The position numbers and the translations under genes were made by a program. This document shows, piece after piece, positions 23,563 to 35,500 of a DNA stretch of 64,000 nt. Source of the stretch: Clavelina lepadiformis. Its lineage: Eukaryota > Chordata > Ascidiacea > Aplousobranchia > Clavelinidae. Within the stretch, counting starts at the first letter, position 1. The number at the start of each line of letters is the position of its first letter. The notes under the pieces were generated by a model. That model was not told the origin of the DNA, ran no database searches, and worked only from the letters and a program-made list of their open reading frames with translations. The stretch is taken from contig NC_135248.1 in the NCBI RefSeq assembly GCF_947623445.1, forward strand, positions 5,518,977-5,582,976, read 5' to 3'.

Positions 23563-23996
23563 ATGGTCATGCAAACGATCGTCTGGGGCCGCAACCAAAC
23601 GCTTTACAGAAAAGCACATGTTATTGTTAGGCAGAAATGTAACCAACGGCAAACGTGGTCGAATTAAAAGTTTTTGGCAACCAAGACTTGGCAGACTTTT
23701 GGCCTTCGTTGAACTGAAGTGAAAAGCAATATCTAAGTGAAAACAGGTATTGCTTCTGAAATACGCAACTCGTTAATAGAGTTTAAATTCTGTGCTTTTA
23801 TCCTGACTCCCATTCTCTTTTAACTTGTTTGCTTGCTTGATAGACGTAGCATTGGCAAACAGTTTTACCAATAATAAACGCGAAGCCGAGTATTGCGGTG
23901 TTTATCCTTGGCAAACCACTTCGTGAGCTTACCTGTGAGCTTGTTCTTATAGCCCCTTTTTTCATATTGAGTTACTTTTGTCTTCCTGGGAAGTCG
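23563..23996 (+). repeat. 435-bp dispersed repeat, copy 2
   Basis: Direct-orientation copy of 18219-18653, about 5.3 kb downstream of it. Matching sequence starts at ATGGT(C/T)ATGCAAACGATCG and ends at GGGAAGTCG. Substitutions are spread along the length and indels are few (434 against 435 bp). Confidence 0.8.
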
Positions 23997-25794
23997 CTTT
24001 ACCAGAATAATGCATTTGTTTTTTGACTTTGTACATACTGAAGCCGACCAATGATGGAATTACATCGCGATGCTATTATGTAATGTGCCGGTTAAATTAT
24101 GCGACAAAAGTTAAAGCATTAAATGTTCCGTAAGGTCTTACTTTCGGGCGTTTCGCCAAAAAATGTTGCCTTATCTAGAATATAAAGAAACACATTTTGG
24201 CCTATAGTCTACTAGTTAACTTTATTATGCTGAAAGTATTCTATTCATACTGCATTCGATGACGTTATTTATTACTGTATTAAATAAAGGCTATGTTTTG
24301 TATTCCTATTGTATTCACGTTATCTACAGCTTCTCCCAAACAAAATGATTGAAGTTTTGATAAATCCACGAATTATATCTTCAAATCAATACAAAAAGAT
24401 TAAAAAATTTCGAAAAACTACCTCGATATTTATTCAACTTATTCATTATAGTGAAAAATGCAAAGAATTCAGTCTGCCATGTATTCAATATTCTGACAAA
24501 AATTGCAACAATAGAAGCTCTGATTAAAATTACCTACCTGATTACCTGACTCTGGAGCCGTGATAACTAATAGAAATATAAAGCATATTCGATATCCATA
24601 ACGCTTTCTGTGTTGCATGTAAATGAAATAATTTTGTGGAATGACAATAACATTTACAGGGATTATAATTATCTGAAACAATTTATAGAATCTTTAACAT
24701 GGCAAAAATTTAAATACAGTAATTACTGTAAATTGATATTTTGCTTGTTTACTTAACAAAATGTTTTCAGGATCAAAATGTTTTCGGAATCATCATCACA
24801 ATTTAAAAATTTTGCTTTTGTTTTAATCATAAGCACTTGCAATCAAACACATAACTCGTTCTTTCTTGTGTGACTTAATTTCGTTTTTATTTTGAACAAT
24901 ACCGTCATTTGCAAGCATGTTGATGCCAAATTATAGTAAGCTTATAGTACAGTAAAAATATAAGCACGCTTCTAGACAAGTCTCCACAAGCAGATTTATC
25001 CAACATTATACTTTACATAATAATCAGGGGTGCATTGACAATGTTTAAGGTGCCGGAGCTTTGTAGGGCCTGATAAAATCTGCCATTTCTTATGTTGTTT
25101 CAATATACATGTCACAGCTTCTGATAACATTCACTAATTAACGATTATCATATCACAAAGATAAGTTTAAAGCAAATAAAGATTAAATTTGTGTATTTTA
25201 TCAATGAAGAAAGTTATTAAAGAAAAATACAAGTTATCAAGAACGCATGCTGTGGAGTAGCATTACACCCCTGCATATATTAGCACGTTTGCAAAAGGTT
25301 GGGTTAACAAACATTTTTATGGATTATATTTTTTCATAAACAGCAACCTACATTCTATAAGTTTAAAGGATAGAAACAACGTCTGAAAAACAATAATAAG
25401 TTTTTGTTTTTTTAAATTACTTAAATTAAAACACAGAAAACAATCAACACACGAAATTTTTTATCAACAAAAACATGTTTTCTACACGTTTAAGTATATT
25501 TGTACTTTTTATTTCCGAGATAAATCCTATTAAACCTTGGTCATTCATTCTGTCACAATATATTTATCGCGAGGTGTATGTTTGCCAAAGCCCGTTTGAT
25601 TAACCAGCGAGAGGGAAACTTTTTACGCTCCCTGCTATAAATTTTAAAAAACATTTGCTTTGTCTGAAAGATTAGCATATTACTAGATTGGAATAACAAG
25701 ACGACTCTACTGGCCAAATACTAAGTGCTAATGATTGCAAAAGCTTTGAAAAAATATTTACTTCCATTCTTATCGCTCAAAAAGTATATAAACG
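23997..25794. other. intergenic, upstream of the C-type lectin gene
   Basis: No exon was accepted. A minus-strand frame near 24469-24681 contains a Met followed by a hydrophobic run that could imitate a signal peptide, but there is no continuing exon. Confidence 0.4.
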
Positions 25795-25802
25795 ACTCTG
25801 TG
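25795..25802 (+). promoter_or_regulatory. TATA box of the C-type lectin gene
   Basis: TATATAAA lies 70 bp upstream of the ATG at 25872, giving an expected leader of about 45 nt. Confidence 0.6.
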
Positions 25803-25871
25803 CGCCACAGTAACAGATCAGCTAGAGATTGAGTTTATAACAAGAATATTTTGAAGCACTTCTAACGAGCA

Positions 25872-27180
25872 ATGAGGATGATGCTTATGTTAGCGATTTT
25901 CCTTGGGCTCTCCATAAAAGAATCTTACCTGTTGCCTGTCAACCAGACCACAGTTCCAGCAACAGAAGGTAAACTTACGGATGGGTCTACTACCACCGTT
26001 GTGTTAAACTTTGAATATAGATTTCATTTGAACTAATTTGAGTTGTTTCATTCAATAGAAAACTTTACTAAATTGCTCGATTTCGACCAAGAAGTAGAGG
26101 AGCTTGTGGAACGTAAGCCAACTACAAATGAGATACGTATGAACACCACTTGTGTGATTTAGTTGTCGCGACCTTCGTTTTTTATGTTTGTTTTCATATG
26201 TTGCAGAGCGGCTCACGACTTACAATGCTGACTTACAAGTCTTGTTCAATTACGGTAGGTCAACAAGCATCAGTTTCCTTGCTACTATTTTAAGCGTATA
26301 TTTTAAGTGTTATATCAGATCAGTATACTGCAGATAAAGAAAAGATAATTGCCAATATAACCTTCCAGTTAAAGCCCTTCATGATCCAAAGTGGTTTAGT
26401 GTGGTTGACTCAGGAAATCCTAATGTCGTCTATCAGTATCAACTAACGACTACTGCAAACAGCTGGCATGACAGTCGCTACATCTGTCAATCAAAAGGAG
26501 GTGACCTAGCAGTGCATGGCATGAAAGACTACGAGACAAGAACGTAAGTTTAAGACATCGGGCCTCATACTAAGTCCAAGCAATGAAGTCTGTATAATAA
26601 CCTTCACAAAGAGCGTTTTAGGTTTTGTAAAAATTGCAAAGGATGGAATTCTACCCAGTAATATTGTACACCTTAACATATCCACAACACAGGAGATAGC
26701 AGATTAAAAATAGGCATCTTTGTCGTTAATTTCAAAGTTTTTGGGCCTTTTTTAAAGACTGGGCAGTAAAGTATTGAAACAAATCGAGAAATTTGCCAAA
26801 AAACTTCTGTTAATCCTCAAAAAATTATTGGATTATTCCAGCGTTAAGATAAACGCATGGAGACTAGTTGAAAATGTGTCTGTTTCACAAAAGATGGTGT
26901 TACGAGACATTTTTGTTTTCAAAGAAACATTGGAAACGTTTTGTTGAACGAAGGCGCTCCTGATGTTTGGATCGGAATGAACGATATTTCCCGAGAAGGA
27001 ACCTTCGTTTGGCTTGACGGCTCCAGCGCATCAAACGTCAACTGGGCGAACGGAGAACCTAACAACGCTGGAAACGAAGACTGTGTGCTGGTTCGACCGA
27101 GAATTTATGCTTATAAACTAAACGACGGAGCCTGCTCCTCTACTTTAACTGGTTTGTGCGAGAAAAAAGTTACGCTCTAA
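25872..27180 (+). CDS. secreted C-type lectin, single CTLD with EPN motif
   Basis: A small secreted carbohydrate-binding protein. Exons 25872-25968, 26059-26112, 26207-26254, 26369-26543 and 26925-27180 join in phase to 209 aa. Residues 1-17 or so form a signal peptide (MRMMLMLAIFLGLS). An acidic stalk follows to about residue 65, then one long C-type lectin domain. CTLD landmarks are YICQSKGGDLAVHG, WIGMNDISREGTFVW, NWANGEPNNAGNEDC with EPN at 169-171 (the calcium/mannose-type motif), the KLND calcium-site pair (191-192), and C195 with the final C203. The WIG and NEDC blocks share exon 5. No transmembrane segment or other domain is present. It is probably a humoral lectin of innate immunity or mucus; the sugar preference is inferred from EPN alone. 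Confidence 0.92.
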
Positions 27181-28319
27181 AACTTCATTTAAACTCTATA
27201 GAGTATAGACATTCGAAAACTCATTGAGTTTCTTTCTATTCAAGTTGTGCACGCAGTATTTTGTACAAATATTTTGCGTGTTTATATATTGTATACACTT
27301 TGTAAAAGCCCAGCAAGCTTCACAATCAATCAACATTCATTTTGGACTTGCAAACCTGTGCATCTTTAAACTTGTAGGTGTAGCCTAGAGGCTATTCTGC
27401 TGGTTCACAAGTGTGTTGACATCAGTTACCAAATATTAACAAACTTCTGGAAACGAGCTGTAATAAGTTATGTTTCAGGTTCTGTTTTGGACTGGACTTT
27501 TAGAGTAGAAATAGAATTTTACTACAATTTTGCTGGAATTTCTATTCTAGTTGAGAAATTTGCTGTAAAAAGCCTTTTTTCTGCAATGTAAAAAGCTGCA
27601 ATCCATATATAAATCTATAAATAAAACACCTGAAAGTATACTTAAAAAATCACAAAGAGTAAAAACTCAAAATCATTTTATCTGCGAAAGTCGTTACTTC
27701 TACCTCATTGCAAAAAAATACTGCCAAGCGTGTTATGTTTAATGCTCAGGACTAACAGCAATGCTAAAATACAACAAAAATCATATTAATTTAGCAAAGC
27801 GTTGAACTTGTTACTTCGCAATGAGCAATTGCAAGGGAGCCATGAAAAAAATCCTCTCAGTTTGATGTATTTCAACATCATCCATTTGCACCAGCTTCAA
27901 TATAGGAACGATTATGGAAGACCCATTATTTTTGCAAAAAAATCCATGTCAAATTGCTTACTTGCTGAACTTACTTGGAGTGAACTCTATAACAAAAAAG
28001 TTGTCTGTACAATAATAGAGTCTTGAACTCAGAGTTGAGAAGAAACTAATAGCTCAACGCAAACAATAACCCACGGTATCTCAGGTGTTTTGGCACAAGT
28101 TTCCGGATGATTGTTGACTTCTTTTTCTTCTTCGCATTTATAAATCGTCCTTTGGCTACCATAGCTAGATGTCGTAACAAGACAAGTCGAGCAGCCACTG
28201 GGTCGTGCTGTCATCCATACCTTCCAGGTTATGTGGTCAATGTATTCAAGCCAGCTGGAACAATCGGATATTGCATGGTCTGTAGTTTTCTCCCTCAAGC
28301 CACACTTCTAGAGTTTGGC
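27181..28319. other. 3' flank of the lectin gene
   Basis: Holds the lectin 3' UTR and then AT-rich DNA without a recognised gene. Frames at 27802-28026 and 28029-28298 overlap on opposite strands and carry no family motif. Confidence 0.45.
27620..27625 (+). terminator. possible polyadenylation signal (AATAAA)
   Basis: AATAAA lies 440 nt after the lectin stop codon and is followed by an AT-rich stretch. It is a plausible cleavage signal, but AATAAA is frequent in this DNA. Confidence 0.35.
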
Positions 28320-28380
28320 GACTCCCATTTGCGGAATCGAACGACACCTGCTCGCAGGCGGTTAAACCATACCAAGGCCA
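28320..28380 (-). mobile_element. SINE head, family II, copy 2
   Basis: On the minus strand: GGTATGGTTTAACCGCCTGC, then GCAGGTGTCGTTCGATTCCGC. TTCGATTCC matches the polymerase III B box and the first part resembles an A-box region. The surrounding 28160-28470 is richer in GC than its flanks and may all belong to the element. Three overlapping short frames here are probably artefacts of it. Confidence 0.5.
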
Positions 28381-31300
28381 TCCTAAGCAGTGATAACCCG
28401 GTGGGGTGGGAGTGGGCGTCGATGGTGAATTTGTTGAGCGTGGCATGACTTTCCTGCCACTCTTTGTTCAAGTTATGATACGAATCACGAATCACATTGA
28501 TAACTGATGATTTATGATGAACCCTTGTTTGTTCTAACAGTAAAAGTGGTTCAGATGAGATAGCTCATTTTCATTGAATGCGGTTGCCAGGTCGTCCGCG
28601 TAGGCATACTGGAGCAAAAACGTGTTTGGTTCAGGTCATGTGTATAGATAATAAAGAGTAGGTGGTTATAACATGAGTATAGGGTTTGATGATGCAACAA
28701 AAGTCAATGTGTATTTATTTCAAAGTATATAAGCTTTATTCAACTGTAATAATTCTTACTAAAATCATAATTTAAGCATCTAAATACACAATAAGGTATA
28801 TGATACATAATATAATATAATAAGTTAATAACTAATTAGGGCGGGAGTTCTTCACCTGGGGTCCAATTGGACAATTGCAAAGCTAACTTTGTGATGTAAT
28901 AATACACGATGGCTACAATACTAAATCTGTTAACATAAACGGGCAGAGAGCGTACTGTTTGCTGCTCGCTCTATTGCTTCCATTTCTTTTCTGATTCATT
29001 TGTCATTTTTTTGTTGTTGTACAGTTTAGTTAGTTTTGCATTGCGTGTATCTTGTTGTTTTTGTCGTCTTTCCGACTGCCACCACTTTGATTAAAATATG
29101 ATTTCGAATTCTGCAATGTGTTTTCTGCGAAGTGGTCCATAGCTTGTTAAAGAATGTTATAGGAGTTTCTGACCTAAAAAGGTTAACAAACACTGCCATA
29201 GGGTTAATGTTGACATTAAGTGTTACCTTACACACATTGTCAAGCTGCGTTTCAATACTAAACACAACGGTGTTTGGTGAGGTTCGAGAAACACCGAAAC
29301 GCCAGCTGCTCTGGTGAACAAGCAATCAGTGATCACATAATTGAGGATTGAATTTTAGAAGTATCACAAAGGCCAGGATTAATCCTTGTGAAACGCCATT
29401 CTTCAATCGTCATAGCATGCTCTGTTGGCCGTGGCCACTGGTGCCGGTGAAGCTTCGGTTGTAAACAACCCAGACAACAGGAAAACGGCGATATAGCCTG
29501 CACAAAATTTCTAAAAAACATTTGTTGTTTATTACTTCCCTTCGTACCAGATCAGATGATACCGTCTGTGTATGGCGATGAGTGAAAGAAGCTGTTCGAA
29601 GGAGGTAGGCGTTTACATCTTGTAATGATATTTCTTACTAGGTTGAGTGTACACTGTATATAGAGGATTTAGCTCTTTGTTATAAGCAATTTGTGACAAC
29701 AAACTAAAGCTGACATGACCGGGTATTGTATAAAAGCCTTGATAGGTGAGATGGAGCGATTATGGAAAGTTGCTGCCATCACCAAAGAACTTTTAATTAC
29801 TAAATTGACATCCTAATTGTTCAAAATGAACTAAAGCTCAAGTTCAAACTCAAGCCCAGTTCAAGCTCCTGTGATCTTCGTCATTTAATTTTAATTCCTA
29901 TCTATCAAGTTATTGTGTAATGTTCGAATATTTGTTTGTGTAACATTGTCAGATGCCATCAAATTTCTCGATAGAGTCAGGCGTGTGAGCAACGCAACCA
30001 TGATTACTAGATTCTGTTTGAATAAGATTTCTGACACCGATGCCTAACGACAATGACACTTGATTCCTGGAGAACTTCGTTTTTGAAGGAAACTCCTCGA
30101 CACCTGACCAAAAGGTGGCAAGTTGTTTATGTTCTGCATCAACCAACAGTATTTCTCATGCAATTTATATTTTCTCATTATATCAATACTGTAAGAAAGT
30201 GTTTATCGTTGCAACATTCATTATAGGGAACAGGTTTACAAACTTAGTCGTAGAAGATAAACAATGTAAATTTTAATAAGGTCATTTCTTAAGCGATAAC
30301 GTGCCCGTTATATACAGTGAGATGTTGTCACACTCACTGGGATAATTTACCGCACTTTTATAATTAGATATTTTTTACTTAACTGCTAAGTATTGAGTAC
30401 TCTATAATGTAAAACCTTTAACCATAAATTCAAAAAACAAATTTTTTGCAACAATTTTTTTATGCATAACCAATTGCGTATTCTACATGCTTGTAAAATT
30501 TGACAGAATAGGCCGTAGTTGCAGTTAAATCTTATTTAAGACAAAAACTGTTTAGTTAAAAGCGTGTTAGTTGTTCAACAAACATGTACAACGCAATCGA
30601 AAGTAGCTTTGGAATGTGTTTACTGAATTGTGTAACTTAGTGGCAGCTTGCTAACTGATAACAGTGATAACTTGCCCGGGGTTTCATTTTGAAAACTTTT
30701 GCATGCCACAGGAAAATTGATAAAGAAAATTGTGTATCTACCGTATCATCCTACAGAGGTGAGTATTTTTCGAAACAGGTTTATTCTACAACTAAGAAAA
30801 CACCAAGTAATTTATTTTTGTCTGAAACTGAGATATTCAACTTTTACTGCTTTTTAGTGAACAAATATACAAAACGAAACCCAGCCCTCCTACCACCAAT
30901 CTCTTCATTCCAATTAGTAAGATATAAAGAGAGATGGCTGCAATCGTCGACAGCGGTTGTCACACTTAAGTTGTCTGGAATGGAAATTTTTGTGGTGCGA
31001 CAACTTACCACTGTGACGGCTTGCCTCCCATCCCCTACTCTCCATCACTGACTGCAAAGTTGAAGCTATATGCGTAATAACTGCACAAGTAACCAGAAGA
31101 CGAGTAACCAGCTTTTACATTTTGAATAAGTTGTGACAACCGAACCACAACCACGTGACTTTATGCTACGTCATAAGCCTACGTGTGGAAAACATCTGCA
31201 TTGGAAATGATCATGTGAAGACCGCGTGATCAGAAACGAAGAGAAAAGACCTTACCTCGATTGAACTGGTACAACAATTTGGAAAACACATACGTCAGAA

Positions 31301-32595
31301 TTGAGAGTCCAAAATTAGCCAAGACGGTGCAACTTTTCGAAGTCAACAACGAAATGAACAGAAGAAAGATTTATGCATTACAAAGAAGTTACGTCATCAT
31401 ATAAATAAGCGATGCATTCCATTTTTGAAGCAGAGAGAAGAGAGAAGAAAAATGAAAAGTTAGTTTTATACCGTAAAACAAATGCATTCAAAGCAAACGT
31501 AATTACCACAATTATAATATCGGGCGACTGGAAGCTGTAAATAAAAGTGTATTCTGTTTGCTGCTGCGGTGTTCATTTATTTGCAGGCAATCTAATCAAT
31601 AAGTAAGTGTGTGCTAAATTGCATTTACATATTGATGTAAGCGGAACAACCAAACTTCACGGTTAGAAGAGAGAGACTCATCAGCCGACAAAGAAGATAG
31701 CCAAATCAAGGACAACTATCAATTGTGGCGATTGGTGGACATTGCTTAAGTCGTAATAAATCATAGTGACATCATAATTACGTCAAATACGACTAGGCTA
31801 CCCATTTAAAGCGTCATAAAGTAACTTCAGCATAGAATCAGGCAACCGCGGCAACTATAGCTTCACGCCGGTGGTGTTTTTGCCGAAACACAATAAATCA
31901 ATTTATCAGGACCCACGTCACAGTAGCTGTTTCCTGTTGTAATAAACGTTGTTTGGAAAAGGTTTTCAAGCGCAAAATTTGATTTGCTGAGCGAATTTTT
32001 GTGTAGCGAGATGTCGTTGACATATTTCTTTTCAAAAAGAGTGTTTGATTTTGATTTTGATTTTGAAAATTTTCAACAGCTGTGGAAAGACATTTCCAAC
32101 CCAACATCTATGCATTGTAAACCATCTATCAATACACTGCAATTCAGAAAGCAAAGTTGCATAATGTGTTTATTTATCGTGATGGAACAGTTTTAATAGA
32201 AGAAAGCCACGCAAACAGCAGGGCAAAAAAATTAAATAACGAGGTAAAAACCGCAAAGGGAACAGGTGACAGATCTTTGAAGTGGAGAATATATATACTC
32301 TAAGCGCTGTTGTGGTATACAGGCCTCTTCACCAAAATGCCATGGCATATACATACACAAAAGAAATCTCATGATTGTTGTCTAAGTATAAGGAGTAATA
32401 ATGCAAGTCATTTAGGCACTGGTCTGACCTGTAAAATATAATGAAAACAAATGCTATAGCATTGGCTTAAACATGATTTCCATACGGATAGTAAAGTTTA
32501 AACAGTATTAAAGCAACTATTATAGTTGAGTTTTTAACTTTCAGCCTGATTTTAGTGAATACCTGTATAAGTTTTAGAACTAGTTTACAGGTCAT
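28381..32595. other. intergenic between the lectin and peroxidase genes
   Basis: No gene was recognised. Several frames of 60-120 codons (29026-29325, 29333-29521, 29949-30146, 30689-31051, 31898-32107) have no recognisable motif, and several are matched by equally long frames on the other strand. GC-richer patches at 28900-29500 and 30900-31300 may be decayed insertions. Repeated (A/C)TCAAG(C/T)(T/C) units lie at about 29830-29875. The peroxidase 3' UTR occupies the upper end. Confidence 0.4.
32169..32174 (-). terminator. possible polyadenylation signal of the peroxidase gene
   Basis: AATAAA on the minus strand, 422 nt beyond the stop codon. It is the nearest exact match noticed after the stop. 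Confidence 0.3.
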
Positions 32596-35500
32596 CTATC
32601 CTTTCAAGCAAAGATAGCGCACTCTGTAATCTTCGCATGTTTGGTCTTCTTGTTGAATCCCTTTGCATAGAAGTCCGTGTATAGGATTAAACATCTCAAA
32701 CACTTCCCCTGTTTCTAGAGCAGGAGTCTGCAAATGCAAGGCAAAAGGTGACAGATATGAACGCTAATGCTTACCTTAATAATGGCTTGTACAGTGTATT
32801 AAACCTGGTTATGATTAAGTAAAAGTATACAAGCGTAAGCAAAATTACTTGTGAGCCTACAGTTATCTCTATAAAGTGTTGCAGTATTGAATAAAAATAT
32901 GGTTGAATGTTTCACGACATAAATAACTGTTAAAATTTATTCCACACTTACCCCATCCACTGTTTGCGCTTGAATCGCTACAGGGTAAAGACATGCTCCA
33001 GCGCCAATTAAGTTTTCATCATCATCGTAAAAGGTCGCTGTTGGTGTTGATTGGTCAGACCACTTTGTCCAATAAGCTGTGATGCAACAATGCTTAAAGT
33101 GCAATGCTGATACAAGTTTGTCTTAAAACATACTGTATAACATGTTTGACCTCAAATCAAAACACACAAAGTTGCCAAACTCTTTCGTCATGATATTGAC
33201 GTCATTGCCAGAAAAGAACTTTAAACGTAAATGACGCAGGTGTTAATAGCTTATTTGCTCTGAAAAGCACCTTGCCGGCTCTGACGATGTAGTGATGGTG
33301 TTGGCTAAATAGTTTTATGGTTTTCTGCTGACTGCGCGAGTTTTAAGGCAAAACAAACTTGGGTATTTCAACTACATGTATATAGTGCAGTTTATTTCAA
33401 GACAAACGAGCTTTAGTGCGGCATTTGCACATTTTAAAATGTGTAACCGAAGGCAAAATGCTGACCGCAGGGAGATTATAGTCTACACTTGCTGGTTGCA
33501 AGTTACTGAATATAGCGTATTTTACTTACAATGCATATTATATATTCTAGTACGTATTTTACATCTATGTTATGCGCACCTTCTTCCGAATCAACATAAG
33601 GGTAATCAGTCTCCTTAATTGTTCCAGGAAGACACTTGAAACGGATCTGATAAAATCCATTGGTCTTTCTCATTTCATTTGCTAAAATATTATCGCAAAC
33701 AGCATCGGGCCTGTAAACGCGGAGAAATCGCAAGACTGCGGACGCTGGCTTAAGTGGAAGAGTGTTTCCCTCGTAAATTGTAATGGGAAACCAAGATGTC
33801 CACTGGTAGTCTGTAAAACAGTCTGTTTTGAAAACGGTTGCATCATAGCCTAACCAGAAGCTGCAGGCGTAACAAGCAATAATCTCAAGTTTGCGCAATG
33901 GAGCACACTGATTTGTAACGTAAAGAATAAACAACAAAATTTGATTTTGAACTTGAACTCCATACCACTTTTGTCGTTGCCCAGGTCAGGCAGGGTCTCG
34001 TAGCTTCCATCTGTTTCGCGAAAGGGTGTGAGGTCAATTTCGGTTAAACTGGAGCAAGAAATGCGAGCATTTCCTGGCTGCGTAATTTGCTCCATCACTC
34101 TCGGCTGAATGGTAGTGATATTTTCTCCAACGTCACAAAGGATACGGGCTAAACTTACACTCTTGATTACCTCGAGCTGACCTGAGAGAAAAACGTATAA
34201 ATTAAAGAAAACGACAAAACAACGGGAGAAAATTTCTAATTACAAATTGGGCTTGAATTAAATCGAATTTAATAAATGCCATTTTCATTGCTGTGTGTGA
34301 GTAACAGAAAGAGTGACTTCATGGTTGCAAGATTAATTATACTGATAAAAATAGCATCTATTCATTAAATAGAACAAAGGGAGCAGCTCTAGACAGTCTT
34401 ACTGTAAGTGAAGCGTGCATTGGAGCCTCCGTTTTCAAACCAGAAGCGATCTCCCTTTTTCAAATCACGGAATTGATAGGCAAGCAAGCAGGTGAAAGTT
34501 GGCCCGGGTATTCCGCTTCCTCTGGAAACTTCCGACACTCCTCCAGCAAAGAGATCAATGTCCTCAGGATGACTGCAAAAACAGAGAAGAGATTAAAGCA
34601 AATGATGAGCAGCATAACGCTTAGCTTCTGATAATGATCATTAAAATGGTTCCAGTTGTGTAATTATGCAGTTTGTCACCTTATACCTGTATACTTTGGC
34701 CAAGTTTTTGCGATTTTGTTCCGGCATGTCTTCCATTTCTTCAAATTTGAATGCCGTCGATAAGCCGCAGAACCTGCGATGTTCCATATAAGACGGAATA
34801 CCATGGTCCCTGCCTCTCTGCAAGTTGATCGAGGGTAAATCCTTTCCGAATTCCCCTAAATCAAAAAATGATATTCAACAATGCTGTTTCAGCAGCGTTG
34901 TGTGAGTACTGACATGTGATTTATTCAGCTATCGTAGCATTTAGCAGAAATCGTAGAGGAATAAGGGCAAGGGAGTAAACCTGCTCTTGCAAAAAGATGA
35001 TTTACAAGTGCTTCGGGGAATTGAGTGTCATATTTCATGGCGTGATCTCTCACCATTCCTCGCAGAACGGCGCCGGTACCATGCATTTTCAACACAGCGG
35101 TTGGGTCGAAAAATCTTCCGAACAAGAAAATTAAATCAGCAAAGAGCAAAATACTTGATACTCGCTGCTAGATTAGGTTGCAGTTATGTGCTTTATAGCT
35201 GGCTAACTAATAAAACCAAAGTCAAACGGTTCTACTAAACATTTCCTCACTGTGATCTTAAGTCAACACTAGGAGAGCCAAGGTCGTCAGAGTAATCTGG
35301 GTTGGGTCGAGAAAACATCGCGTTGATAAGAGTATGGCCCAGACGAAAAGCAGCAGTAGCAAAAGATATGTCGATGGTGGCATCATAGTTTGTATCAAAA
35401 CCAAGCCAGTAACCCTATTTAGTATACAAAAGATGACAATCTTATGAAGCAGGAAAAAGCTTACCATACTAACCCCAACGTTTCTTGACCAGAAACATTT

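Noticed and set aside
24469..24681. Minus-strand frame with a signal-peptide-like start
   Set aside because: No continuation exon, no promoter and low-complexity AT-rich DNA; the hydrophobic run is easily obtained by chance.
28029..28495. Three overlapping frames on both strands
   Set aside because: They coincide with a GC-richer SINE-like block; openness in several frames at once indicates base composition rather than coding.
30689..31051. 120-codon plus-strand frame
   Set aside because: No domain, no supporting splice sites or start context, and the first codon is not ATG.
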